From the NCBI GenBank assembly GCA_910583895.1, contig CAJTYJ010000002.1, positions 26,937-73,729 on the forward strand: a DNA stretch of 46,793 nucleotides, in the 5' to 3' direction. The first letter of the stretch is position 1; each line of letters starts with the position of its first letter. Under the pieces are notes generated by a model, which saw only the letters and a program-made list of their open reading frames with translations, was not told the origin of the DNA and did not search any database. The translations under genes and the position numbers were made by a program. This document shows positions 23,864 to 32,344 of the stretch, piece after piece. The stretch is from an uncultured Lachnospiraceae bacterium. Its GTDB lineage: Bacteria > Bacillota > Clostridia > Lachnospirales > Lachnospiraceae.

Positions 23864-25348
23864 ATGACCGTTACGTTTTTGCTGGGAACAGGGATCCTGC
23901 TTCCGGTTTTATCAGGATTTTTTCTGCTTTTGAATCAGGGCCGGATCAAGAATCGCCGGATGAAATGTACAGGAGTTTTCTTGATCATGGCCGTGACAGC
24001 GGCGGCAGTGGCCGCGCTGCTTTTTCAGGGAGACTGTGAGCTGGTTCTCTGGAAGCTGACCGATACTCTGGAGATCTGCATGCGCATCGATGACCTGACC
24101 CGGCTGTTTGCCGGGATGACCATGGCAGCGTGGGTGTTGGGAGGCGTGTTTTCTTTTGCGTATATGAAGCATGAAGAGCAGGAAGACCGGTATTTTGGTT
24201 TTTATCTGATCGTCATGGGGGTGCTGGTGGCTCTGGACCATGCGGGAAATCTGATCACGTTATATCTCTTTTTTGAGATGATGACGCTGACCTCTCTTCC
24301 GCTGGTGCTGCACAGCCTGAGTCATGAGGCGGTAATGGCCGGTCTGAAATATCTGTTTTATTCGGTGGCGGGCGCTTTTCTGGCGCTTTTTGGCATCTTT
24401 TATCTGTATGCCAATAGGGCCAGAGCCGCTTTCTGCCCGGGAGGTTATCTGCCTTCGCTTGACAGTTACACCGGTTCTGGGGGGATGACGCTGTTTGTAG
24501 TGCTTTTGATGATCATCGGTTTTGGCACCAAGGCCGGCATGTTTCCCATGCACGGCTGGCTGCCCACCGCTCATCCGGTGGCACCGGCTCCGGCCAGCGC
24601 TGTGCTGTCCGGCATCATCACCAAGTCGGGGGTCTTGGCCATCATACGGATCATTTTCTACACGGTGGGTCCTGAGCTGGTCCGGGGGACCTGGGTGCAG
24701 TATACGTGGATGATCCTGGCTTTGCTTACCGTGTTCATGGGGTCGATGATGGCATACAAAGAAAAGCTTTTAAAAAAGCGGCTTGCTTATTCCACGGTCA
24801 GTCAGGTGGCCTATATTCTGTTTGGACTCTCGGTGCTCAATGAGAGCGGGATGATGGGTGCCCTGTCTCATTTTGTGTTCCACAGCGTGGTGAAAAACGG
24901 CCTGTTCCTGGCAGCGGGAGCAGTGATCTATAAGACCGGCAGAAAGACGGTGGGAGAGCTTGGGGGCATCGGCAAGGAGATGCCGGTGACCATGTGGTGT
25001 TTTACGCTGGCGTCGATTACGCTGGTGGGGATTCCGCCAACCAGCGGTTTTATCAGTAAGTGGTATCTGGCGATGGGATCTCTGGGGGCCGGGACCGGCT
25101 TTTTTACCTGGCTTGGGCCGGTGATCCTTCTTTTAAGCGCCATGCTGACGGCGGGTTATCTGCTGCCGGTATCCATCAAAGCCTTTTTCCCGGGCAGCGA
25201 TTATGATTATGAAGCGCTTCAGAAAAAGGAACCAAATCTTCTGATGACCATACCGATGGTTCTGTATGCGGCAGCAGCTTTGCTTCTGGGCATGTTCCCG
25301 GGAGCCCTTATGGGCTTTTTGCAGAATCTGGCGGCGGGTCTGTTCTAG
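23864..25348 (+). CDS. MrpD-type proton-conducting antiporter subunit 2
   Basis: A 494-residue polytopic antiporter-like protein with the TM5 glutamate in LYLFFEMMTLTSLP and the TM7 lysine in GTKAGMFPMHGWLPTAHP, nearer to NuoL/MrpA-N and NuoM type sequence than subunit 1. The start is ATG 23864 behind GGGGGAG. Spacing to the neighbours is 13 bp on both sides. A second subunit of this type usually stands for the N-terminal half of MrpA in split systems, but which of subunits 2-4 does so here is not clear. Confidence 0.88.
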   Translation: MTVTFLLGTGILLPVLSGFFLLLNQGRIKNRRMKCTGVFLIMAVTAAAVAALLFQGDCELVLWKLTDTLEICMRIDDLTRLFAGMTMAAWVLGGVFSFAYMKHEEQEDRYFGFYLIVMGVLVALDHAGNLITLYLFFEMMTLTSLPLVLHSLSHEAVMAGLKYLFYSVAGAFLALFGIFYLYANRARAAFCPGGYLPSLDSYTGSGGMTLFVVLLMIIGFGTKAGMFPMHGWLPTAHPVAPAPASAVLSGIITKSGVLAIIRIIFYTVGPELVRGTWVQYTWMILALLTVFMGSMMAYKEKLLKKRLAYSTVSQVAYILFGLSVLNESGMMGALSHFVFHSVVKNGLFLAAGAVIYKTGRKTVGELGGIGKEMPVTMWCFTLASITLVGIPPTSGFISKWYLAMGSLGAGTGFFTWLGPVILLLSAMLTAGYLLPVSIKAFFPGSDYDYEALQKKEPNLLMTIPMVLYAAAALLLGMFPGALMGFLQNLAAGLF

Positions 25349-25361
25349 GGAGGGTCAACAT

Positions 25362-26840
25362 ATGAGCAGTGTGTATCTGATTCTTCCGGTGGTGCTTCCC
25401 ATTGTGGGCGGTGCGGTGATGCCTTTTTTGCATCTGTCGGAAAAGAAAAGGAATCTGTATCTGGAGATTCTGGTGATCCTGACTTCCATAACCGCCTTTT
25501 TATGTGTGTTTCGAAGGCCGGAGGAGGGGTTCACCCTCTTTCACCTGACCGGCAATCTGGACTTTGCCCTTCGGCTTGACGGCCTGGGCAGCATGTTTAC
25601 CTGCCTGATCGCCTTTTTGTGGCCTCTTGCGACGCTGTATGCTTTTGAGTATATGCGTCACGAGAAGCACACCACCGGATTTTTTTGCTTTTATACCATG
25701 ACTTACGGGGTTACGCTGGGAATCGCCATGGCGAAAAATCTGGTGACCATGTATCTGTTCTATGAGCTTTTGACCTTGGTATCGGTGTACCTGGTCATGC
25801 AGCCCATGACCAAAAAAGCCCTTTATGCCAGCCGGGTCTACCTGTATTACTCCATCGGCGGAGCGGCTTTTGCTTTTCTTTCTCTGGTGTTTGTCATTAT
25901 CTTTGGCAGCACGACAGACTTTATTCCGGGAGGGGTGCTGGATCCAAGCAGAATCGGCAGTAATACACAGAGCATTCTGGTGGTTTATCTTCTGGCCTTC
26001 TGGGGATTCGGGGTGAAAGCGGCGGTTTTTCCGTTTCAGGGATGGCTTCCGAAAGCTTCTGTGGCGCCTACGCCGGTGACGGCACTTCTGCATGCGGTGG
26101 CGGTGGTCAAATCCGGCGCGTTTGCGGTCATGCGGCTGACCTATTATTGTTTTAATGTGGAAGTGCTTCGGGGAACCTGGGTTCACCTGGCTGTGATGGG
26201 GATTGCCATGTTAAGCATTGTCTACGGCTCCACCATGGCGGTCAAGGAGACACATTTTAAAAGGCGGCTGGCTTTTTCCACCATCAGCAATCTGTCTTAT
26301 ATCCTTCTGGGTGTGACCATGATGAGTCCTTTGGGTCTGCTGGCAGGGATGAGTCATATGGTCGTGCACGCGTTTATGAAGATCGGTTCCTTCTTTTCTG
26401 CCGGGGCAGTGCTTCATCAGAGCAAAAAGGAATATGTGGATGAGCTGAACGGTCTGGCAAAAAAGATGCCGTTTGTGTGTTCGGTATTTGTGATCTGTGC
26501 GCTGTCACTGATCGGCATCCCGCCCTTTGCCGGTTTTATCAGCAAGTGGAACATCGCTTTGGCCGCCATGGAGGCGGGGGCAGAGTACCCGTTTGCTTAC
26601 CTGGCGGTGGGGGTGCTTTTGTACTCGGCTCTGATGACAGCAGTTTACATGCTGACAGTTGCTGTACGGGTCTGGTTCCCGGATCAGGGTTCTGACCGGA
26701 CGTCCGATGCAAAGATCAAAGATCCGAACTGGGAGATGAAGCTTCCCCTTGCTGTCTTTGCGGCGGCGGTGATACTGATTGGTCTTTATTCGGAACCTTT
26801 GATGCAGGTTTTAAGAGCTGTGGCATGGGGCAGGGTATAG
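25362..26840 (+). CDS. MrpD-type proton-conducting antiporter subunit 3
   Basis: A 492-residue member of the same family. The key glutamate lies in MYLFYELLTLVSVYLV and the lysine in GVKAAVFPFQGWLPKASV. ATG 25362 is preceded by AGGGAGGG. The motif SHMVVHAFMKIGSFFSAG keeps the histidine/lysine line of the proton channel. It is distinct from its neighbours rather than a recent duplicate, so the four-subunit set is old. Confidence 0.88.
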   Translation: MSSVYLILPVVLPIVGGAVMPFLHLSEKKRNLYLEILVILTSITAFLCVFRRPEEGFTLFHLTGNLDFALRLDGLGSMFTCLIAFLWPLATLYAFEYMRHEKHTTGFFCFYTMTYGVTLGIAMAKNLVTMYLFYELLTLVSVYLVMQPMTKKALYASRVYLYYSIGGAAFAFLSLVFVIIFGSTTDFIPGGVLDPSRIGSNTQSILVVYLLAFWGFGVKAAVFPFQGWLPKASVAPTPVTALLHAVAVVKSGAFAVMRLTYYCFNVEVLRGTWVHLAVMGIAMLSIVYGSTMAVKETHFKRRLAFSTISNLSYILLGVTMMSPLGLLAGMSHMVVHAFMKIGSFFSAGAVLHQSKKEYVDELNGLAKKMPFVCSVFVICALSLIGIPPFAGFISKWNIALAAMEAGAEYPFAYLAVGVLLYSALMTAVYMLTVAVRVWFPDQGSDRTSDAKIKDPNWEMKLPLAVFAAAVILIGLYSEPLMQVLRAVAWGRV

Positions 26841-26854
26841 AGGAGGAGACGCAG

Positions 26855-29011
26855 ATGAGTGGCAGTATGGAATTAATTTATTTAGTTGGTTTTCCTTTTG
26901 CGGCAGCTTTTCTCTGCTATCTGGCGGGGAGACGGCATAAGATAGTAAGAGACCGTCTTCTTCAGCTCTCTGTGATCGGGGAGATGGGCCTTTTTGGGCT
27001 GGCTGCCCTTTCTTACGCCCGCACAGGAGCATTGTCCTTTTTCTTAGAAGATTTCTGCATGCAGGGAATTTATTTGAAAATGGACGGTTTTCGCCTGCTC
27101 TATGGGGGAGTTGCTGCCTTTATGTGGATGATGACCGGGATCTTTTCCAGGGAATACTTCGGACATTACCGGAACCGGAATCGTTATTACTTTTTCTACC
27201 TTCTGACGCTGGGGGCGACCATGGGGGTGTTTCTCTCCGGAGATCTTTATACCACCTTTCTCTTTTTTGAGATCATGTCGCTTACGTCCTATGTATGGGT
27301 AGTCCATGACGAAAAGCCGGCTGCCATGAAGGCGGGAGAAATCTATCTGGCCATTGCGGTGATCGGAGGCCTGGTCATGCTGATGGGTCTGTTCCTTCTG
27401 TATGATACGGCGGGGACCCTGCGGATGTCAGAGCTTCATGAGGCAGTGAGCTGCGTTCCTTTGACAGACAGGTGGCGGATCTATGGTGCAGGGTGCTGTC
27501 TGCTCTTTGGTTTTGGCGCCAAGGCCGGTATGTTTCCTCTGCACGTCTGGCTTCCCAAGGCGCATCCGGTGGCACCGGCACCGGCCAGCGCACTTTTGTC
27601 CGGCATCCTCACCAAGACCGGAGTGTTCGGGGTGCTGGTGGTGTCTGCAGAGATGTTCCGCTATGATGTCCGGTGGGGAAAGCTGGTACTTTTCCTTGGA
27701 GTGGTCACCATGTTCGGCGGGGCATTTCTGGCGCTGTTTTCGGTGGACTTGAAAAGAACCCTTGCCTGTTCTTCCATGTCTCAGATCGGCTTTATCCTGG
27801 TGGGAGCCGGGATGATGGAGCTTTTAGGAGAAAAGGGAGCCCTGGCGGTGCGGGGGACGATTCTGCACATGGTGAATCATTCTATGATCAAGCTGGTTCT
27901 TTTTATGGCGGCCGGCGTGGTGTATCAGAATCTTCACGCACTGAATATAAACGAGATCCAAGGCTTTGGAAAAAGAAAACCTCTTTTGAAAGGAATTTTT
28001 CTGGCAGGGGCTCTCAGCATCGGCGGGATTCCGGGCTTCAGCGGTTACGTGAGCAAAACGCTGCTGCATGAGAGTATCGTGGAGTATACGGCTGAGCTTG
28101 CGGTTCTGAAAGAGCCAGCTCTTTGGATCCGCGGGGTCGAATGGCTCTTTTTGCTCACCGGCGGCATGACGCTGGCCTATATGACCAAACTGTTTGTGGC
28201 CGTATTTTTAGAAGAGCATCCGGACAGACAGAAGGAGTATGATGAAAAAAGACCTTATATGAACCGGGAGAGTACTTTTGCGCTGCTGGTTCCGGCACTT
28301 TTTCTGCTGGCTATGGGACTTCTTCCTTACAAGCTGATGAATGGGGCGGCCGATCTGTCCCAGGCATTCCTTCACGGGGAAACGCCGGCTCACGGGGTTC
28401 ACTATTTTGTTTTGGCGAATCTGAAGGGGGCCATGATCTCAGTGATCATCGGTGTATTGGTATATTTTGGATTCATACGCAGATTCCTGATGGGGAAAGA
28501 TGAAAAAGGAAGGATGATTTGCCTGGATCTGTGGCCCAAGTGGCTGGATCTGGAGGAACTGATTTATCGTCCGGTACTTCAGAAGGCGGCGGTGACGGTG
28601 GCGGGAACAGTCTGTTCTTTGGTGGACCGGCTTTACGCCGTTAAGGAACTTTTGAAAGGACTTTTCGGGTTGGCAGCTTTTCTGAGCCGGTTCTGTGATT
28701 ACCTGATGGACAATATCCTGGTGTTTTTCCGAAGTACTACCCACAGGAACCGGACGGAGCAGCATGTCTATCTGATCGGATCAAAAGTTTCCCGGACGCT
28801 GGGGATGGTTTTGGACTATTTTGTCAAAAATATATGGAATCGCACCATAGGGCGGAAGAATCCCGTCGAACGGTCTTTTGTAGTGACCTTTGCAGAGTGG
28901 GAGGAGATGTTTCGCAGGACCAACCGTCTGATCAGTGTCAGTTTGTCTTTTGGTCTGATGCTGGCGGCGATCGGCCTGGGGCTGACCCTTGTCTATCTGC
29001 TGTGGTGGTAG
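26855..29011 (+). CDS. MrpD-type antiporter subunit 4 with long C-terminal extension
   Basis: A 718-residue protein: an antiporter domain (about 1-480) with the glutamate in FLFFEIMSLTSYVW and the lysine in GAKAGMFPLHVWLPKAHP, then about 240 extra residues. The extension contains at least three more hydrophobic segments (ISVIIGVLVYFGFI near 540, a middle helix, and LSFGLMLAAIGLGLTLVYLLWW at the end) and amphipathic stretches. This recalls, without proving it, the lateral helix of NuoL that spans neighbouring subunits. It closes the antiporter block; the MATE gene follows after 18 bp. Confidence 0.87.
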   Translation: MSGSMELIYLVGFPFAAAFLCYLAGRRHKIVRDRLLQLSVIGEMGLFGLAALSYARTGALSFFLEDFCMQGIYLKMDGFRLLYGGVAAFMWMMTGIFSREYFGHYRNRNRYYFFYLLTLGATMGVFLSGDLYTTFLFFEIMSLTSYVWVVHDEKPAAMKAGEIYLAIAVIGGLVMLMGLFLLYDTAGTLRMSELHEAVSCVPLTDRWRIYGAGCCLLFGFGAKAGMFPLHVWLPKAHPVAPAPASALLSGILTKTGVFGVLVVSAEMFRYDVRWGKLVLFLGVVTMFGGAFLALFSVDLKRTLACSSMSQIGFILVGAGMMELLGEKGALAVRGTILHMVNHSMIKLVLFMAAGVVYQNLHALNINEIQGFGKRKPLLKGIFLAGALSIGGIPGFSGYVSKTLLHESIVEYTAELAVLKEPALWIRGVEWLFLLTGGMTLAYMTKLFVAVFLEEHPDRQKEYDEKRPYMNRESTFALLVPALFLLAMGLLPYKLMNGAADLSQAFLHGETPAHGVHYFVLANLKGAMISVIIGVLVYFGFIRRFLMGKDEKGRMICLDLWPKWLDLEELIYRPVLQKAAVTVAGTVCSLVDRLYAVKELLKGLFGLAAFLSRFCDYLMDNILVFFRSTTHRNRTEQHVYLIGSKVSRTLGMVLDYFVKNIWNRTIGRKNPVERSFVVTFAEWEEMFRRTNRLISVSLSFGLMLAAIGLGLTLVYLLWW

Positions 29012-29029
29012 AAAAGAGGAAGTGGTTGT

Positions 29030-30385
29030 ATGGAAAAAAGACAGAAGGGTACGCTGGATATGACAGAGGGCAGTCCGGCCAAGGTGCTGCTTATGTTCGC
29101 GGTGCCGATCATTCTGTCCAATCTGTTTCAGCAGCTTTACAATATCATAGACAGTCTGATTGTCGGGAACTGTCTGGGAGCCGGCGCGCTGGCGGCGGTG
29201 GGCTCTGCGGGCACGGTCACGGCGGTTATTGTACAACTGGCTTCCGGCCTTGCGCTGGGAGCCTCTGTTGTCATTGCCCAGTATTTTGGAGCGGGAAAAT
29301 GGGAGAAGATCCGGATCTGCATGACGACGATCTCTCTTTTTGCCCTGGCAGCAGGCCTGCTTCTAACCATAGTGACACAGCTTTTTGCAGGAGAGATTCT
29401 TGTGCTGATCCGGACGCCCGGGGAGATTATGAGTGAGAGTATGGATTATCTGACCATATATTTCTGGGGGAGCTGGGCGATTTTTTTGTACAATGCCCTG
29501 AATGCAGTCTTTATCGCCATGGGAGATTCCAGGACGCCTCTGTATTTTCTGATCCTGGCTTTTTTTCTGAACGTGGCGGGGGATCTTTTTTTCATTGTTG
29601 TCTGCTCCATGGGAGTGGCAGGCGGCGCTTTGGCAACGACACTTTCGCAGGTGATCTGTACTGTGCTTTCTTTGGTGGTGCTGGAGAAAAAAATGCGGCA
29701 GCTTGGTATGGAGCGCTCCAAACCGCTTTTTGACCGGATCGAGTTTGCACGCATGATGCGGATCGCGGTGCCGGCAGCGCTGCAGCAGTCGGTGGTTTCT
29801 CTTGGCAATGTCTGTGTGCAGACTGTCACCAACAGTTTTGGTCCGGCAGTCATGGCAGGCTGTACAGCGGCCAACAAGGCGGTGAACCTGGTGTCTGCAG
29901 TTCCCATCAACTGGGGGAATGCACTGTCCAACTATGTGGGGCAGAATATGGGAGCGCAGAAGACGGAGCGGATCGGACAGGGGGTGAGGGCATCTCTGTG
30001 GATGACCGGTGTGCTTTCTGTTATGATGAGTGCGGTGCTTTTGGGGATTCCGAATCAGATCATCGGCTGGTTTGTGGAAGGAGAGCAGGCTGTTTCGGTG
30101 ATCCGGGTGGGATCCTCTTATTTAAGAACCGCAGCCTGGTTTTTGGTTCCGTTTTCCAGTTATATGGTGGTCAAATCGGTTTTTAAAGGAGTCGGGGACA
30201 TGGGCTGGTTTGTGGGACTGACCCTGTCAAGTTTGGGGATTCGGGTATGTTGCGCTTTTTTCCTTACATCAATCTTTGGTGTCTCCATGCTCTGGTGGAG
30301 CGTGGCCATTGGCTGGAGTGCTGCCACCGGGTTTACGGTTCTCTATTATCTGAGCGGCCGATGGAAGAAGAACCGGCTGCCGTAA
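29030..30385 (+). CDS. MATE family multidrug/sodium antiporter
   Basis: A 451-residue twelve-helix exporter of the DinF/NorM superfamily. The N-terminus DMTEGSPAKVLLMFAVPIIL followed by NLFQQLYNIIDSLIVG is the standard Firmicute MATE opening, and two homologous six-helix halves can be seen. It lies 18 bp after the antiporter operon in the same direction, so a sodium or proton gradient made by that complex could drive it. That link is inferred from position only. The substrate is unknown. Only a weak AAAGC/GCTTT stem follows the gene. Confidence 0.93.
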   Translation: MEKRQKGTLDMTEGSPAKVLLMFAVPIILSNLFQQLYNIIDSLIVGNCLGAGALAAVGSAGTVTAVIVQLASGLALGASVVIAQYFGAGKWEKIRICMTTISLFALAAGLLLTIVTQLFAGEILVLIRTPGEIMSESMDYLTIYFWGSWAIFLYNALNAVFIAMGDSRTPLYFLILAFFLNVAGDLFFIVVCSMGVAGGALATTLSQVICTVLSLVVLEKKMRQLGMERSKPLFDRIEFARMMRIAVPAALQQSVVSLGNVCVQTVTNSFGPAVMAGCTAANKAVNLVSAVPINWGNALSNYVGQNMGAQKTERIGQGVRASLWMTGVLSVMMSAVLLGIPNQIIGWFVEGEQAVSVIRVGSSYLRTAAWFLVPFSSYMVVKSVFKGVGDMGWFVGLTLSSLGIRVCCAFFLTSIFGVSMLWWSVAIGWSAATGFTVLYYLSGRWKKNRLP

Positions 30386-30402
30386 AGCGCGTCTGAACAT
30401 TG

Positions 30403-30449
30403 CTTTTTGCATCCTTTTTGCATAACAGCCGCATAACTTTTGCATCATT
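30403..30449 (+). promoter_or_regulatory. Direct repeats CTTTTTGCAT, candidate regulator site
   Basis: CTTTTTGCAT occurs at 30403-30412 and 30414-30423, exactly 11 bp apart, with a third near copy CTTTTGCAT at 30437-30445. An 11-bp direct-repeat period is what OmpR/PhoB-type response regulators bind. The array ends about 13 bp upstream of a -35. The last copy extends into TTTGCATCATT (30439-30449), the reverse complement of a motif found at two other promoters in the window. Confidence 0.45.
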
Positions 30450-30461
30450 TTTCTGAAACGC

Positions 30462-30490
30462 TGGAAATCTTCCAAAGAGCGTGCTATGCT
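30462..30490 (+). promoter_or_regulatory. Candidate promoter of the SIMPL gene
   Basis: TGGAAA (30462-30467), 17 bp, then the extended -10 TGCTATGCT (30482-30490). Initiation near 30497 would place the transcript start right at the beginning of the leader element at 30501. Confidence 0.5.
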
Positions 30491-30500
30491 TTTCCGTAAG

Positions 30501-30596
30501 AAAACAGCGAAAGCCCGTACAGAGCCCGGGTTCTTGCTCAGAGGCAAAAGCATGCTGGTGCACCGGGATGGGTGAAGCAAAACTTTAATCAGGAGG
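30501..30596 (+). ncRNA. Structured leader/repeat element, divergent copy E
   Basis: It opens with AAAACAGCGAAAGCCCGTAC, 20 nt identical to the first tandem copy (42532-42551), and closes with ACTTTAATCAGGAGG, close to the ACTTCAATTAGGAGG that ends the second tandem copy. The interior differs. GCCC (30524-30527) can pair with GGGT (30570-30573), and TTGC (30534-30537) with GCAA (30544-30547); an alternative CCCGG/CCGGG pairing excludes the first. It runs into the ribosome site of the SIMPL gene. Confidence 0.5.
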
Positions 30597-30607
30597 ATGG
30601 TTGCTTT

Positions 30608-31399
30608 ATGGAAGATGAAAGAAAAGACAAAAGGTCAGCGGCGGTACTGCCAAAAGGTGTCAGCGGTATTCTGGTGGCGGTGATCGCGGCGGTGGCCGCG
30701 GTTGTCTGTGTGACGATTATGACAAAGGGACTGGTCAGCTACAAGACCTACGGCGGAGGCGACGGGCTGACGGCCACAGGTTCGGCCAGCTGCGATTTTG
30801 AATCGGACCTGATTGTATGGAGGGGAAGCTTTTCCGCTTATGGGGCCACCACAAAAGAGGCCTATGAAGTGATCAAAAATGATGCGGAAGTAGTCAGAGA
30901 ATATCTTCTGAACAGCGGTGTAGCAGAAGAAGAACTGGTGTTCAGCTCTGTGGATATCTCTCAGCGCTACCGCACAGAATATGATGAGAGCGGAAATTAT
31001 GTACGGGATTATCCTGACGGTTATGATCTCTATCAGAGCCTGACGGTGACTTCCAATGATATCGACAAGGTGGAGGTGGTGTCCAGAGACATCACAAAGC
31101 TGATTGAGTCCGGAATCGAATTCGCGTCCTACTCGCCGGAATACTATTGTACAACACTGGATGAAGTGAAGCTGGATCTCATTGAAAAAGCGACGGACAA
31201 TGCCAGACAGCGGATTGATATCCTGGTGGAAGGGACCGGATGCCGAAGGGGGCAGCTCTTAACCGCGAACCTGGGTGTATTTCAGATCACGGCGACCAAC
31301 TCCGGATCCGGGGAATACAGCTATGACGGAGCGTTTGATACCAAGTCCCGCTACAAGACGGCGACCGTTACGGTTCGCCTGAACTATGCATCGGAGTAG
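30608..31399 (+). CDS. SIMPL-domain (DUF541) protein, membrane-anchored
   Basis: A 263-residue protein with a short basic cytosolic start, one membrane helix (ILVAVIAAVAAVVCVTIM, about residues 18-38) and an extracytosolic SIMPL/DUF541 domain: GSASCDFESDLIVWRGSFSA, later SLTVTSNDIDKVEVVSRDITKLIESG and a C-terminal KTATVTVRLNYAS. Family members bind or stabilise envelope proteins in some bacteria; the role here is unknown. I set the start at ATG 30608, 11 nt after AGGAGG (30591-30596), instead of the GTG at 30572 which precedes that site. Upstream it has repeats, a promoter and leader element E, making it one of the more elaborately controlled genes in the window. Confidence 0.85.
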   Translation: MEDERKDKRSAAVLPKGVSGILVAVIAAVAAVVCVTIMTKGLVSYKTYGGGDGLTATGSASCDFESDLIVWRGSFSAYGATTKEAYEVIKNDAEVVREYLLNSGVAEEELVFSSVDISQRYRTEYDESGNYVRDYPDGYDLYQSLTVTSNDIDKVEVVSRDITKLIESGIEFASYSPEYYCTTLDEVKLDLIEKATDNARQRIDILVEGTGCRRGQLLTANLGVFQITATNSGSGEYSYDGAFDTKSRYKTATVTVRLNYASE

Positions 31400-31400
31400 A

Positions 31401-31431
31401 AAAAGGACGCCGGCTGGGCCGGTGTCCTTTT
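31401..31431. terminator. Bidirectional intrinsic terminator
   Basis: AAAAGGACGCCGGC (31401-31414) pairs with GCCGGTGTCCTTTT (31418-31431) across a 3-nt loop, with one G-T pair. It separates the convergent SIMPL and folT genes. Confidence 0.9.
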
Positions 31432-31472
31432 AACATGTCGGGAGTTTGGCTTTGACAGTAAGGGATATCCTG

Positions 31473-32027
31473 TCATTTTTGGGCAGGAAGCGCGGCGCGG
31501 ATAATCCGCTGGAAGGCTTCCAGGAATACATAGACAATGACAATATTCACAAAGAAATTCAGGGTACACTTGATCAGTCTGCTGGTGAAGAGCACCTGAA
31601 GGGGCGTCCCATACATCAGATAGAGCCAGGTGGAAGTCAAAGTGATGCTGATGATATATTCCACAAAAGCACAGGCTGCAGCCCGAAGCTTTGTGACTTT
31701 GGACTTGTACATCACCAGCCCGCAGAGCGCTCCCACCAGTCCGTAGCTTAAAGAAAAGCCCGGGAAATACGCAAAACCGCGGACCAGACAATTCAGCATG
31801 TCTCCTAAAAATCCTACGGTAAAGCCCATGACCGGACCGCCCACCATACCGGCAGCGATAAAGGCTAGAAATCCGATCCGGATCTCCAAAGTACTGGAGA
31901 GAACGATGTTGCAGAAAGACAGAACCACATAGAGAGCGATGAGTAAACCGCACATACACAGGTTCGGTACTTTGCGCAGGTTGTCAAGCTGTGCTCTGAG
32001 ATCCAGAGCTTCCTTAGAAATCTGCAT
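31473..32027 (-). CDS. folT: Folate-family ECF transporter S component (FolT)
   Basis: A 184-residue membrane protein of about five to six helices that captures folate for an energy-coupling-factor transporter. Conserved features include RIGFLAFIAAGMVGGPVMGF and FAYFPGFSLSYGLVGALCG. The start at 32027 has GGAGG 10 nt upstream (32038-32042 on the plus strand); the open frame beyond it runs into the riboswitch leader and was not used. No A or T components are nearby, as expected for group II ECF systems that share one energising module. The THF riboswitch upstream confirms the folate link. Confidence 0.92.
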   Translation of the reverse strand: MQISKEALDLRAQLDNLRKVPNLCMCGLLIALYVVLSFCNIVLSSTLEIRIGFLAFIAAGMVGGPVMGFTVGFLGDMLNCLVRGFAYFPGFSLSYGLVGALCGLVMYKSKVTKLRAAACAFVEYIISITLTSTWLYLMYGTPLQVLFTSRLIKCTLNFFVNIVIVYVFLEAFQRIIRAALPAQK

Positions 32028-32115
32028 AAAAAATACACCTCCATAGATGAAATGCAGGGCAGGGAGGAAAATCCTTCCTTGTGACTGAGGATTGCTCCTC
32101 CACTGAAACGATACC

Positions 32116-32151
32116 CCGTCGGACAAAAGTTAGTCCGTCGGACAAAAGTTA
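32116..32151 (-). repeat. 17-bp direct repeat in the folT leader
   Basis: CCGTCGGACAAAAGTTA (plus strand) occurs twice without mismatch, at 32116-32132 and 32135-32151, a 19-bp period. GTCCGTCGGAC (32133-32143) at the junction is an odd palindrome. It lies between the riboswitch aptamer and the ribosome site, so it probably belongs to the expression platform. Confidence 0.8.
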
Positions 32152-32199
32152 CAAAATAAATAATATCTTTCAGGCACCACATCTGAGATGTACTCATAT

Positions 32200-32301
32200 G
32201 TAGCAACGGGTGCGAATCAAACATCGTAAGCCTTTTGGCTTTTCGTCCCGTGACAACTCCCCATCCACGGACACTTAACGCGTGAGATTCTACTTCGCTA
32301 T
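32200..32301 (-). promoter_or_regulatory. Tetrahydrofolate (THF) riboswitch aptamer upstream of folT
   Basis: Read on the minus strand it has the THF-I core CGCGTTAAGTGT (32271-32282), the preceding GTAGAATCTCA, a pseudoknot-type GGATGGGGAGTTGTCACGGG stretch and a closing helix of TAGCGA (32295-32300) with TTGCTA (32201-32206). This agrees with the known aptamer order and fits its position before a folate transporter. Downstream, GGAGG of folT (32038-32042) can be masked by CCTCC at 32063-32067, which suggests control at translation. Confidence 0.85.
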
Positions 32302-32316
32302 TATTTACTTGCCCCT

Positions 32317-32344
32317 ATTATAGCACTTTTTCTGTATTTTGCAA
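32317..32344 (-). promoter_or_regulatory. Promoter of the folT riboswitch transcript
   Basis: On the minus strand TTGCAA (32339-32344), 16 bp, then TGCTATAAT with the -10 at 32317-32322. Initiation near 32310 lies just before the aptamer. The perfect palindrome TTGACA-AAA-TGTCAA (32362-32376) sits 17 bp further upstream. Confidence 0.65.

Noticed and set aside
30269..30580. Open frame of about 100 codons on the minus strand between the MATE and SIMPL genes
   Set aside because: It overlaps the MATE gene end, a promoter and leader element E, and its resemblance to frames near 42540 comes from the shared 20-nt sequence.
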